A stretch of DNA of 64,000 nt, taken from positions 1-64,000 of the forward strand of contig JAFQCR010000033.1 of the NCBI GenBank assembly GCA_017416345.1, in the 5' to 3' direction. Under the pieces are notes generated by a model. It saw only the letters and a program-made list of their open reading frames with translations, did no database searches and was not told the DNA's origin. Both the position numbers and the translations under genes were made by a program. Numbering within the stretch: the first letter of the stretch is position 1; each line of letters opens with the position of its first letter. Below, piece after piece: positions 17,361 through 25,378 of the stretch. This DNA is from Clostridia bacterium (GTDB taxonomy: Bacteria; Bacillota; Clostridia; Oscillospirales; Acutalibacteraceae).

Positions 17361-18311
17361 TCAAGGGTTGACGGTGTTTTTTGGACTGCCGCTCAAAAAG
17401 TCGGCAATGTTGGACTCGACAACACCCATAAGACGTATGCGGGTCTCAAGTCCTGCCCACGCAATGTGGGGTGTGATGATGCAGTTTTTGATACCGAGCA
17501 GGGGACAGTCAGCCGACATCGGCTCCTGACGGAGCACGTCAAGTCCTGCACCCAGCAGCCTGCCCGACAAAAGCGCAGCCTTTAAGGCAAGCTCGTCCAC
17601 AAGACCTCCGCGTGCGGTGTTTATGAACACGGCACCCTGCTTCATTTGAGCAAAACGCTCGGCCGTCATCATATTCTCGCTGTCACGGTTTAAGGGGCAA
17701 TGGAGCGACACCACATCCGAGCGCCTTAACAACTCATTGAGGGTCACAAACTCTACCGTCGGGTCGTTTTCGGCACGGCGCTTATAGACCAGCACCTTCA
17801 TACCGAAGGCCTTGGCAATGTCGGCAACACGCTTGCCTATGCTGCCGTAGCCCACAAGACCTATGGTCTTGCCCGAAAGCTCAAGCATGGGTAACGGGAA
17901 GAACGAAAACGTGCGGCTTTTTATCCAATCGCCCTTCATCACAAGGTCGTTGTAATCGTGGGTGCGGTTGACTATCTCCAAAAGCAAGGCAAAGGTCTGC
18001 TGTGCAACCGCCTCGGTCGAATAGCTCGGAACGTTGCAGACGGTTATGCCGTGGGTCGAGGTATAATCAAGGTCGATGTTGTTAAAACCGGTGGCAAAAA
18101 GGCCGATGTATTTCAAATTCTTGGCATTTTTCATATTGTCACGTGTCATAGGGGTCTTGTTGCACAAAACGATATCGGCATCGGCAATGCGGTCGGCCAC
18201 CTCGTCGGGTGCGGTCAGACCGTGGATGACCACCTCACCGAAGCGGTCAAAGCGATCAAACGAAATGTCGCCACCCGTCACGGTGTCGGCATCGGTAATA
18301 ACTATTTTCAT
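17361..18311 (-). CDS. D-2-hydroxyacid dehydrogenase (NAD-dependent)
   Basis: A 316-residue cytoplasmic oxidoreductase that interconverts a 2-oxoacid and a D-2-hydroxyacid; it resembles glycerate dehydrogenase / hydroxypyruvate reductase. The NAD-binding motif is GLVGYGSIG near residue 150. The catalytic triad is present: Arg in NTARGG, Glu in LRQEP and His in TPHIAWAG. The ATG at 18311 has TGGAGG 5 bases upstream. The longer frame to 18380 is rejected because the promoter lies within it. Confidence 0.9.
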   Translation of the reverse strand: MKIVITDADTVTGGDISFDRFDRFGEVVIHGLTAPDEVADRIADADIVLCNKTPMTRDNMKNAKNLKYIGLFATGFNNIDLDYTSTHGITVCNVPSYSTEAVAQQTFALLLEIVNRTHDYNDLVMKGDWIKSRTFSFFPLPMLELSGKTIGLVGYGSIGKRVADIAKAFGMKVLVYKRRAENDPTVEFVTLNELLRRSDVVSLHCPLNRDSENMMTAERFAQMKQGAVFINTARGGLVDELALKAALLSGRLLGAGLDVLRQEPMSADCPLLGIKNCIITPHIAWAGLETRIRLMGVVESNIADFLSGSPKNTVNP

Positions 18312-18351
18312 AAGCGCCTCCAAAGGGAAAGTGTAATTATCGTACACATTC

Positions 18352-18380
18352 ATTTTACACCTACAAAAAAGCAAAGTCAA
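18352..18380 (-). promoter_or_regulatory. promoter of the dehydrogenase gene
   Basis: TTGACT, 17 bases, TAAAAT on the - strand, about 40 bases before the start codon. Confidence 0.65.
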
Positions 18381-18408
18381 TAATCAAACCGCCCCAAGAC
18401 AGCTTTGC

Positions 18409-18805
18409 GGAAGGCATAAATGCCTTCCCTACAAATATCGATCCTTTATCGTAGGGGCGAACCTATGTGTTCGCCCGTCGCAAGCCGGTATTGCGGAACG
18501 GATAAATCCGTTCCCTACAATCAAACATATAGACACAATGTAGGGACCGGCGTCCTCGACGGTCCGCCGTAAGCCGACTTTCGGAAGCACACTTAAGGTG
18601 CTCCCCTACAAAATGATTCGAAGCGCCGCTGTAGGGCAGGGAAGATTCCCCCACGGCGTGGGGGAAATGTCGCAAAGCGACAAAAGGGGGACGGCCTCTG
18701 TCAGAGGTTATCCCTGCCGCCGCAAGCCGGCTTTGCCGAAAGGATAAATCTATTCCCTATAAAAGAACAATTTCCTGCATCGTAGGGGCTTTCCTGTTCG
18801 CCCGT
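18409..18805. repeat. array of palindromic intergenic repeats
   Basis: The 586-base gap 18381-18966 has no convincing gene. It holds a chain of palindromes bounded by GTAGGG or CCCTAC: GGAAGGCATAAATGCCTTCC (18409), a GTAGGGGCGAAC...GTTCGCCCG unit (18451-18477), GGAACGGATAAATCCGTTCC (18495), a GTAGGGACCG...CGGTCCGCC unit (18540), GCACACTTAAGGTGC (about 18597), a longer one at 18631-18720, a decayed GATAAATC copy near 18742 and another GTAGGGGC unit at 18782. Spacers share GCAAGCCGG. The pattern looks like a dispersed REP/BIME-like family of the host genome. Confidence 0.75.
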
Positions 18806-18875
18806 CACCCACTGTCCATCACCCACCACCGCCGTCCAGACCCATCACCGCCTCCAGATCCCACTACCGCCGCAC

Positions 18876-18916
18876 AAAAAATCACAGCGCCGAAGGTCTC
18901 CCTTCAGCGCCGTGAT
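18876..18916 (-). terminator. terminator of the zinc-ribbon gene cluster
   Basis: A 16-base stem (ATCAC, GCGC and GAAGG blocks) with a 4-base loop, followed on the - strand by TTTTTTG. It ends the unit that includes 18967-19332. Confidence 0.75.
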
Positions 18917-18966
18917 TCGTGATGCAGTGTGTATTTTTATGTAAAAGCTTGTTGTTTTCAGGTGTG

Positions 18967-19332
18967 TTATATCGATGCTACAAAAGCAACAAACAAAACT
19001 ATTGCTACTATGGATAATATGACCGATATCCAGCCGCAAATATATCCTGTTTTCGCCAATGAGCTCATTTTTCCGTCGGTTTCTTGCTTGCTGAGGTATG
19101 CTAGAATTATTGCAACAGTTCCAAGTACCAACCAGCCAAAGAAAAAGCTGGTAATTCCGCAGATGGCTGAAGCGATTGCAAACGCAGGTGTATCCTCCGA
19201 ATCGGTTTTAACACTTCCGGGTTGCGAATATTGAGGATTAACATATTGCTGATTAACTGCCTGACAACCGCATTTCAAGCAAATGACCGCCTCATCTGCT
19301 ATTTCGGAACCACAATATCGACAGTATTTCAT
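18967..19332 (-). CDS. zinc-ribbon membrane protein (DUF4190-like)
   Basis: A 121-residue protein: an N-terminal zinc ribbon (CRYCG, then CLKCGC), a Gln/Pro-rich linker, then two to three membrane segments (ASAICGITSFFFGWLV; WISVILSIVAIVLFV) in the layout of DUF4190 proteins. It has no ribosome site of its own; the stop of the upstream gene is 6 bases away, so translation is probably coupled. The role is unknown. Three related zinc-ribbon membrane genes lie upstream. Confidence 0.7.
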   Translation of the reverse strand: MKYCRYCGSEIADEAVICLKCGCQAVNQQYVNPQYSQPGSVKTDSEDTPAFAIASAICGITSFFFGWLVLGTVAIILAYLSKQETDGKMSSLAKTGYICGWISVILSIVAIVLFVAFVASI

Positions 19333-19338
19333 ACGGCA

Positions 19339-19653
19339 TTAGAACAAAAACAGCAAATTGAACGCCCACAAGCAGAGCGCTATAATACCGCACCAAAATC
19401 CGGCCTTAGCCGGGCCGCACATTACACCGTTTGTTTCGGCCTTACTCTTGTTGGCAAGAATAATTGCGGGGATTCCCAAAGGAAAGAGCAAGAGAAGTGC
19501 CAAAATTCCGAAGATACGTGCCTGTTTTGCTTTTTTAGGCACATAGTTGGTCGGCACCGTAGTTGCTTGCTGTGCGTCGGTTGCACAGCCGCAGTTCGGA
19601 CAGATTACTGCCTCGTCCATTATTTCTTTTCCGCATTTTTGACAAAATTTCAT
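19339..19653 (-). CDS. zinc-ribbon membrane protein
   Basis: A 104-residue protein: zinc ribbon CQKCG...CPNCGC, a Thr/Gln linker, and two membrane segments (FGILALLLLFPLGIPAIIL; FWCGIIALCLWAFNLLFLF). GGAGGT stands 6 bases before the ATG at 19653; the in-frame TTG upstream overlaps that site and is rejected. It is probably one transcript with the next gene downstream. The function is unknown. Confidence 0.7.
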   Translation of the reverse strand: MKFCQKCGKEIMDEAVICPNCGCATDAQQATTVPTNYVPKKAKQARIFGILALLLLFPLGIPAIILANKSKAETNGVMCGPAKAGFWCGIIALCLWAFNLLFLF

Positions 19654-19760
19654 TTTTTGTACCTCCAAAAATTTAATTATAATCAGCGGTCATGCCGCAT
19701 AATTATCAGGGTTACTTCTGATTTTAAGTATTCTTTTAATTGCGTGCTCGATCTACCGGT

Positions 19761-20348
19761 TTACTTATAAACGGCGTCACTGTCCGTGCGATCCGTGAAG
19801 CTCACAACCTTATCACCGGCACTGTTCAGCTTAACATCAAATTCGTATGTACTGTGGAAATCATCCTCTTCTCCGTAGCCAATCTTTAAAATGATTTCAT
19901 CATCAGAAATATACTCGATCTGATAATCCCAAGTGTAGTCGAGATCACTATCCAACGCACTGTAATAGCTATATGACTCACACTCGTTGTTTCCTTTAAA
20001 TGTGTACGAATATGATGTATAGGAATACGTCATGAATTCTGTGTAGTCAAAAGTCTTACCGATCAGCGATTCTTCAAGTTCATCCGCCTTCTGCTGATTG
20101 AGGTACTTCGGAATGAAGATCGCTGCTATTATGACAAGTGCTGCTGCCAATGCCGCAATAACGATCCACAGTATCGTCTTCTTTTTCTTGTTTGCGGATT
20201 GCACAACAGGAGCCTCGGTGCAGGGTGCGCTTTGAACATCAGATTCTATAGGCTGTGATTGAGTTTGTTCTTCAACAGCACAGCCGCAGTTCGGGCAGAT
20301 GACTGCTTGGTCAAATAACTCTTTTCCGCATTTTTGACATGTTTTCAT
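19761..20348 (-). CDS. zinc-ribbon membrane protein with extracytoplasmic domain
   Basis: A 195-residue protein: zinc ribbon CQKCG...CPNCGC, a linker, one membrane segment (KTILWIVIAALAAALVII) and about 110 residues outside the membrane, rich in Tyr and Ser (TYSYTSYSYTF) and acidic. AAAGGAG precedes the ATG. It starts 15 bases after its zinc-ribbon neighbour. The external domain looks like a beta-rich sensor or ligand-binding module, but no family was recognised. Confidence 0.7.
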   Translation of the reverse strand: MKTCQKCGKELFDQAVICPNCGCAVEEQTQSQPIESDVQSAPCTEAPVVQSANKKKKTILWIVIAALAAALVIIAAIFIPKYLNQQKADELEESLIGKTFDYTEFMTYSYTSYSYTFKGNNECESYSYYSALDSDLDYTWDYQIEYISDDEIILKIGYGEEDDFHSTYEFDVKLNSAGDKVVSFTDRTDSDAVYK

Positions 20349-20363
20349 AGTTTTTGCTCCTTT

Positions 20364-20972
20364 TTATTCGTTTTCCGTATTAAGTATATTTGTATTAAGA
20401 GCTTTGAAATGGGCTTGATTCTCCATAACAAAACCTCTTACTGCGACTAAATAGTATATCGAGCCTGCGACACCGATAACACCGCCGGCAAAGAGATTGT
20501 ATATAAGTGTTATAATAGGACCTGTCAGGGGTTCATATTCATCAGGGATATAGGCAAGCGCATTTTCAGGCAAACCGGGTAAATGCTTGCTTTTGTTGAT
20601 ATCCTGAATAGACGATATCACATTCAGCACGCCTACGATAAGCAAGAACCATTGCCAGAACAGTCCGAGTATTATCTGTAGCGCACCGATAACCAACCAT
20701 ATAACGCCATTGGTGAAAAGCCTTTGAGACAAGGTGTTGACCAAATTGCTTATATCGGTTGCAGGTTTGGTGTATGTAGGCTGTGTAAACGGCTGACCCG
20801 AAGGCTGTGCATTTTGGTGCTCCACCGGGCATCCGCAGTTTACACATATCACCGCTTCATTCGCTATTTCTTTTCCACAGTATTTGCACACCTTGGGAGC
20901 AGGACAACCGCAACCCGGACATATCATTGCTTGGTCAAACAACTCTTTACCGCAATAAGTGCATTTTTTCAT
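20364..20972 (-). CDS. double zinc-ribbon membrane protein
   Basis: A 202-residue protein with two zinc ribbons in series (CTYCG...CPGCGCP, then CKYCG...CVNCGCP), a Gln/Pro/Thr linker, and three hydrophobic segments (VIWLVIGALQIILGLFW; FLLIVGVLNVI; GGVIGVAGSIYYLVAV). AAGGAG precedes the ATG. It is probably first in a unit of four zinc-ribbon genes reading leftward. Function unknown. Confidence 0.7.
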   Translation of the reverse strand: MKKCTYCGKELFDQAMICPGCGCPAPKVCKYCGKEIANEAVICVNCGCPVEHQNAQPSGQPFTQPTYTKPATDISNLVNTLSQRLFTNGVIWLVIGALQIILGLFWQWFLLIVGVLNVISSIQDINKSKHLPGLPENALAYIPDEYEPLTGPIITLIYNLFAGGVIGVAGSIYYLVAVRGFVMENQAHFKALNTNILNTENE

Positions 20973-21039
20973 AAGTGGTCACTCCTTTGTTAATACATTT
21001 AGCTTCATTTGTTTACCCTTTCCCTAATTGCTAAATTGG

Positions 21040-21609
21040 TTAAAAGCGATGGTCGTCAGACAGTTTAATGTTCTTCAACGAATCGTTCGTTATCAAGGTG
21101 TTGATTCTATAAAGCGATTCCGAACCAAGTTCATAGCTTTCTTTCGAACTTGTGATTTTTTTACATATAAGTTTTTTAAGACCCACCATATCATCGTCTG
21201 TAGCTTTTTCTTCCAAACTAAACGTATTCAACATATTATTCCACACTTTGTCTTCGGTGCTATAATTGTAAAGCACATACGCCGATTGTGTGTCGAGACT
21301 GATGTTTAACAGATAATATTTGTACCCGGCAAATCCATCAGCCACTTTTTCTCCTTCTATACACCACGCTGCCTGCAGTTTGAATTCAACATCTTCGCCC
21401 CCAAAAGCGTCGGTCTTACACTTTTCGCTCAAATGTGCAAACGTGTTTTCTGCATTGACCAAAGCTTTTTCTTCCTTTGTTTCAGCGGCATCGTATGCCT
21501 CGGCATAGTTTGCTTCGGCCAAGTAGTCGCTCATTTCTTTCCCGCATCCACAGAAAACGCCTACCAGCATAACCGCCATAAGCAACATTGCTAAAACTCT
21601 TTTTTTCAT
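21040..21609 (-). CDS. lipoprotein of unknown function
   Basis: A 189-residue lipoprotein: lipobox near VFCGC, then a short helical repeat-like part (LAEANYAEAYDAAETKEEK) and a C-terminal domain with a Trp-Cys and several Lys-rich helices. GAGGAG precedes the ATG. It lies upstream of the zinc-ribbon genes in the same direction and may belong to the same unit. No family was recognised. Confidence 0.65.
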   Translation of the reverse strand: MKKRVLAMLLMAVMLVGVFCGCGKEMSDYLAEANYAEAYDAAETKEEKALVNAENTFAHLSEKCKTDAFGGEDVEFKLQAAWCIEGEKVADGFAGYKYYLLNISLDTQSAYVLYNYSTEDKVWNNMLNTFSLEEKATDDDMVGLKKLICKKITSSKESYELGSESLYRINTLITNDSLKNIKLSDDHRF

Positions 21610-21665
21610 AATTTTTTTCTCCTCATTTTTTATTTTATAACAGCAACGAGTGTTGCATATTACCG

Positions 21666-21926
21666 TTAAGGTTTTGGTTTTTTAAGTATCCTTCTTATGG
21701 TGCGCTCGCTGTAGTCGTATTTTACGGCGAGGGCTTTTATGTTGTTGCCGTTGTAATCGGCTATGATACAGTCGTAGATATACTGCTTGTTAAAAAATTC
21801 TACGGGGAAGGTCACCTGCTGTCCCCGATACTCGTCGAATATCATCTTCGCACATTCAAGTCCCGCCGAATCTGCAATGTCACGGTATATTCCGTTCAGA
21901 TTTTCGTTGTCATTTTTATGTCCCAT
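21666..21926 (-). CDS. Mor-like transcription factor
   Basis: An 86-residue DNA-binding protein. The C-terminal part (IIADYNGNNIKALAVKYDYS, then ERTIRRILK) is the helix-turn-helix of the Mor/C family named after phage Mu's middle-operon activator; the GQQVTFP turn before it is also typical. Small stand-alone Mor-like genes are common in Clostridia. A GGGAG site lies upstream. It is divergent from the XRE regulator across a 267-base gap containing a palindrome. Confidence 0.75.
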   Translation of the reverse strand: MGHKNDNENLNGIYRDIADSAGLECAKMIFDEYRGQQVTFPVEFFNKQYIYDCIIADYNGNNIKALAVKYDYSERTIRRILKKPKP

Positions 21927-22087
21927 CCCCGTTGCTCCCTTGCGTATTTTATTAAGTATAAATGTTTTTGGCGGACATATCCATTGTCACACGACAAGAA
22001 AAATGTCCATTCGACAAATTATGCTTTCTATAAATAAAGAGGGGGATTTTTCCAAAAATTACGACAATTTTTTAATTTTCTTTCATA

Positions 22088-22107
22088 ATATCACTTATAG
22101 GTGATAT
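22088..22107. promoter_or_regulatory. 20-base palindrome, candidate XRE operator
   Basis: ATATCAC, 6 bases, GTGATAT; nearly symmetric through the centre. A related half-site TTCACCTA lies 15-20 bases to the right. It stands 87 bases before the XRE gene in the divergent gap. Confidence 0.5.
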
Positions 22108-22193
22108 ATGTCAACAGTAAATTCACCTAAAGGCTGTTTTTAAGTTGTTTATATTTAGTATAATTATATATAATAGCAATTGGAGGTGGTACG

Positions 22194-22517
22194 GTGAGCG
22201 GCGATAAGCTATTGAAAGAAATGGGCGAACGAATATACGATCGAAGGAAAAACCTTGGGTTCACGCAGGAGGAGCTTGCCGAGAAATTAGGTGTTTCCAC
22301 GCAGATGATATCCAATCTTGAATTGGGGAAAAAGGCAATACGGCCTGAAAATCTCGTAAAACTTTGTACGGTCCTCGATGTGAGCGCCGATTTTTGTCTG
22401 TTCGGCGGTGACCGTAACCACCCGACTGATGATCTATATTTGAAATTGCTGAAGCTTAACGCCAATGAGCTTCGAATAATAACATCATTGCTTGACTATA
22501 TGAATGCAAAAAAATGA
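22194..22517 (+). CDS. XRE-family (Cro/CI-like) regulator
   Basis: A 107-residue repressor-like protein with an N-terminal helix-turn-helix (GFTQEELAEKLGVSTQMISN, then LELGKK) and a short C-terminal helix pair probably for dimerisation. The start is GTG at 22194, behind GGAGGTGG. It probably regulates itself through the palindrome at 22088. Confidence 0.85.
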   Translation: MSGDKLLKEMGERIYDRRKNLGFTQEELAEKLGVSTQMISNLELGKKAIRPENLVKLCTVLDVSADFCLFGGDRNHPTDDLYLKLLKLNANELRIITSLLDYMNAKK

Positions 22518-22547
22518 GACCGAGAAATAATCTCGGTCTCATTTTTT
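22516..22547. terminator. bidirectional terminator
   Basis: A perfect 10-base stem (GAGACCGAGA / TCTCGGTCTC) with a 5-base loop, T runs on both strands, and its first base inside the XRE stop codon. It serves the convergent ECF gene too. Confidence 0.85.
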
Positions 22548-24306
22548 ATCCGTACCATTCCTCAAAGGCCGCATCCCAATACAGGCTGGCCGTGACAGAG
22601 GTCATAACGCTTGCGGGGGCATGGATGGTAAGCGACACGTTCCGCTGATATGTTGTGGAAAAAGCATTGCTTGCAATGGTAATATTCGTTGATTTGATGT
22701 AAATATCCGCCAACTGACTGCATTCGGTAAAGGCATTGGCTTTTATTTCGGTAACGCTGCTCGGTATAACGATGCTTTTAATGTTATTGGCATGGGCAAA
22801 GGCCTGCTCGCCGATATACTTCAAGGTCTCGGGCAATATGACGGAGCGAACCGCACTTTCATAATAAAACGCACGGTCGGATATTCCGACAACAGGCTTT
22901 CCGTCTATCAGCGAGGGTATTTCATAAGTGCCTGACGGGTCTTGGATGCTCAATCCCGTTATCTCAACGCCTCCCAAAACCTCTTTGGTGCTCAAGCGCT
23001 GTACTTCCTGGGTCGGCTGGGATACCGTGCTTTGAGTTGATGAGGTTGACGGACGATTGCTCGAGGTGCTTGTGCTGACGGCAGATGAAGGTCTTGAGGA
23101 TGATGTGCCGCCCGAGGATGACGTGCTGCCTGTGTTACCGCCGTTGGGGTTCGGCTCGTCGGTGTTACCTATCTCACCCGAGGTTCCTGTGGACACGGTG
23201 GCATCCGACGCTGTACTGTCAGACGAGCTGTTGGGCGGCAGAGGGTCTTGAGAGGGAGCGCCGTTGGAGGACACGTTTGTTATACCACCCACACTCGAAT
23301 CGGTTGGGATCGAGCTTGTGCTATTCACGGTGCTCCGATCGGCTTCGGTCGATGAATTTTCGGTTGAGGTAAGAGCGGTCAGACCGCTTGACGGTTCAGG
23401 GTCGGGGGCTTCGGCTCGGTCTATCCAATAAAACAGCACGGCAACGATGCCGAACACCAGCATTGCCGAGGCCAACAGCCACGAGGCTATTTTGAGTGCT
23501 GCGGCATTACGTTGCTGACGTGCCACGGCCGCAACAACGGCCGCACCCTTGGTGGTCTTGCCCACTACCGAGTGCAGTATCTCGGCGGCCACAGCCATAC
23601 TCAAAAGATCGGTGCCTATGGCGTTGCGAAGCGCCGTTGTGATAACGGCAACGATATCGCCGCCGTAGACCGCCTTGTCGATACCACGGATCTTCAAAAG
23701 CTCCTTAAGCTTGCGCTTGGCGGCGTTAAGTCGGCTGTAGACCGTGGTGAGCGGAACGCCCTGCATTCGGGCTACCTCGGCCACACGCAGACGGTCGTAA
23801 TAGATGTAGGTCAACAGCTCAACGTCGGAAGGGTCCATTTGGGAAAGCACGGCGGTAACGTCCACCGTGACCTCGGTCTTGGGGTCACGGGCGGTATCGT
23901 CTATCTCGACCAGCTCGTCGTCATCCAGCGTGTCGGCCTTGGTGGCGGCAATTTTTTCGGCCATACTGCGGGAGCAGGTCACGGCTATCTTGCCTACCCA
24001 GGTCACAAACGCCTCGGGCGCCTTCAGCTTTTTCAGATTGGCGTAAATGTTGGTGTATGTATCCTGAATTGCGTCACGAATGTCTTCATCGTTTTTCAGG
24101 TATCGCCGTGAAATGCCGAAAATATAACGGTAGGTCTGCCAAAAGAGTTTGGAAAACGCCTCGTCATCCCCGTTTTGAGCCTTTTTGACATCCTCGGGGT
24201 CAACGGGGTCGTTGGTCATATTGTCAATACAGTAGGGTCTGATACCGAGCGTTTGTTCAGCCTCGCCGTTTGCGGTTTCAGATGCTGCAAAAGTATGCTT
24301 GCTCAT
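22546..24306 (-). CDS. ECF sigma factor fused to membrane segment and LRR_5 domain
   Basis: A 586-residue protein in four parts. Residues 40-115 are sigma-70 region 2 (DDEAFSKLFWQTYRYIFGIS; ENDEDIRDAIQDTY-type), and 148-207 are region 4 (VAEVARMQGVPLTTVYSRL). A hydrophobic helix near 270-290 (IASWLLASAMLVFGIVAVLF) would cross the membrane. A Ser/Thr/Pro/Asn linker of about 140 residues follows, then a C-terminal BspA-like leucine-rich domain (VVGISDRAFYYESAVRSVIL; YIGEQAFAHANNIKSIVIP). The sigma part would sit in the cytoplasm and the LRR outside. AAAGGAGG fixes the ATG at 24306. Its promoter is a perfect consensus, so it need not depend on itself. Confidence 0.82.
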   Translation of the reverse strand: MSKHTFAASETANGEAEQTLGIRPYCIDNMTNDPVDPEDVKKAQNGDDEAFSKLFWQTYRYIFGISRRYLKNDEDIRDAIQDTYTNIYANLKKLKAPEAFVTWVGKIAVTCSRSMAEKIAATKADTLDDDELVEIDDTARDPKTEVTVDVTAVLSQMDPSDVELLTYIYYDRLRVAEVARMQGVPLTTVYSRLNAAKRKLKELLKIRGIDKAVYGGDIVAVITTALRNAIGTDLLSMAVAAEILHSVVGKTTKGAAVVAAVARQQRNAAALKIASWLLASAMLVFGIVAVLFYWIDRAEAPDPEPSSGLTALTSTENSSTEADRSTVNSTSSIPTDSSVGGITNVSSNGAPSQDPLPPNSSSDSTASDATVSTGTSGEIGNTDEPNPNGGNTGSTSSSGGTSSSRPSSAVSTSTSSNRPSTSSTQSTVSQPTQEVQRLSTKEVLGGVEITGLSIQDPSGTYEIPSLIDGKPVVGISDRAFYYESAVRSVILPETLKYIGEQAFAHANNIKSIVIPSSVTEIKANAFTECSQLADIYIKSTNITIASNAFSTTYQRNVSLTIHAPASVMTSVTASLYWDAAFEEWYG

Positions 24307-24348
24307 TCGGCACACCTCCTTTCGACAAATTCTGTACATACATAATGT

Positions 24349-24377
24349 ATTATACAAAACAGCATGGACATTGTCAA
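24349..24377 (-). promoter_or_regulatory. consensus sigma-A promoter of the ECF-fusion gene
   Basis: Perfect TTGACA, 17 bases, perfect TATAAT on the - strand, about 43 bases before the start codon. Confidence 0.8.
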
Positions 24378-24409
24378 TGTAAGTTTGTCCGCATAAAATT
24401 TGCACTGTA

Positions 24410-24438
24410 TTGACTAAACAGCGTGGCGGTGGTATAAT
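24410..24438 (+). promoter_or_regulatory. sigma-A promoter of the third AraC gene
   Basis: TTGACT, 17 bases, TATAAT, divergent from and 32 bases apart from the ECF-fusion promoter. Confidence 0.75.
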
Positions 24439-24468
24439 GAAAAACAGCGAAGAAAAGGGGGCAATGCG

Positions 24469-25326
24469 ATGTATTTTGATATGGATAAACCGCTCAAGGC
24501 CAAGGATTTTGGACGAATCGAGCAAGCCGAGGGCTTTTGGCATAAAGCATGGAAAAGAAGAAGCAGTTTGCTGTTTTTTCTGGCCTCGGGCGACCTTGTA
24601 ATGGAGGTCGACGGAGAGGAGATCGTGCTGTCTCAGGGCGACACGCTGATAGTGGAGGCCTATTCGACCTACCGTCCCTTGCAGTCAAGCGGCTGTGTTT
24701 ACTACTATTTTTACTTTGACGCCGACAAGACAGAGGAGTACAAAAGCAGATTCTCCATAAACCATTCGTTTTGCCGCGGACTTACAAACTTTGCCTATTC
24801 CTTTACCTGCACCGACCGCACCGTTATTTCGGTCGATGCAGTCACACGCCATACCGAGAACAGCCGTATCGCCAAGATAATGAACCGTTGCGCAGAACTT
24901 GATTTATGGAAGCGCCCCAACGAGAAAATGCTGCTGGACCTTTACCTCAACGAGCTTATGATACAGCTCAGCCTTATGAAGGAGGCCTCGGAGGATATTG
25001 ATAAGCCGTTCACGAGAATGCTGAATTACATCCAGCGCAACTACCGAAAGAATATCACATTGAGCAATGTTGCCGAGTCGGTGCATCTGTCGCCGTCGTA
25101 TGCCGCCAAGCTTTTCAAGAAAAATGCAGGGGTCAGGTGCTGTGATTATATCAACAGCGTCCGTCTTGCAGAGGCCTGCGGTATGCTTATCAACACCAAT
25201 ATGAAGATAGCCCAGATCTCCGATGAGGTAGGCTATAAGAGTCAGTATTATTTTGCGAGACAGTTTAAAAAGGAATACGGAATGACGGCCATTCAGTACC
25301 GCAAAAAGGGAATAAACAAAGCATAA
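24469..25326 (+). CDS. AraC-family transcriptional regulator
   Basis: A 285-residue regulator. The N-terminal sensor domain includes GDLVMEVDGEEIVLSQGDTL (cupin strands, residues 45-65). The C-terminal double helix-turn-helix shows ITLSNVAESVHLSPSYAAKL and then MKIAQISDEVGYKSQYYFAR, FKKEYGM. AAGGGGG precedes the ATG. It is divergent from the ECF-fusion gene; whether it regulates that gene or distant targets is unknown. Confidence 0.9.
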   Translation: MYFDMDKPLKAKDFGRIEQAEGFWHKAWKRRSSLLFFLASGDLVMEVDGEEIVLSQGDTLIVEAYSTYRPLQSSGCVYYYFYFDADKTEEYKSRFSINHSFCRGLTNFAYSFTCTDRTVISVDAVTRHTENSRIAKIMNRCAELDLWKRPNEKMLLDLYLNELMIQLSLMKEASEDIDKPFTRMLNYIQRNYRKNITLSNVAESVHLSPSYAAKLFKKNAGVRCCDYINSVRLAEACGMLINTNMKIAQISDEVGYKSQYYFARQFKKEYGMTAIQYRKKGINKA

Positions 25327-25329
25327 AAG

Positions 25330-25362
25330 AACCGCTCGGTTTCATTTGAAACCGAGCGGTTT
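25330..25362. terminator. bidirectional terminator
   Basis: A 14-base perfect stem (AACCGCTCGGTTTC) with a 4-base loop between two convergent genes. T-rich on both outer sides. Confidence 0.8.
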
Positions 25363-25378
25363 TAAAGTTTTTAAGTCA

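Noticed and set aside
18463-18675. Short open frame in the palindromic repeat array
   Set aside because: It lies across several palindromes and its product reflects their sequence; no ribosome site.
18409-18805. CRISPR array
   Set aside because: The repeats are palindromes of different sequence and unequal spacing, with no constant repeat and spacer length and no cas gene nearby.
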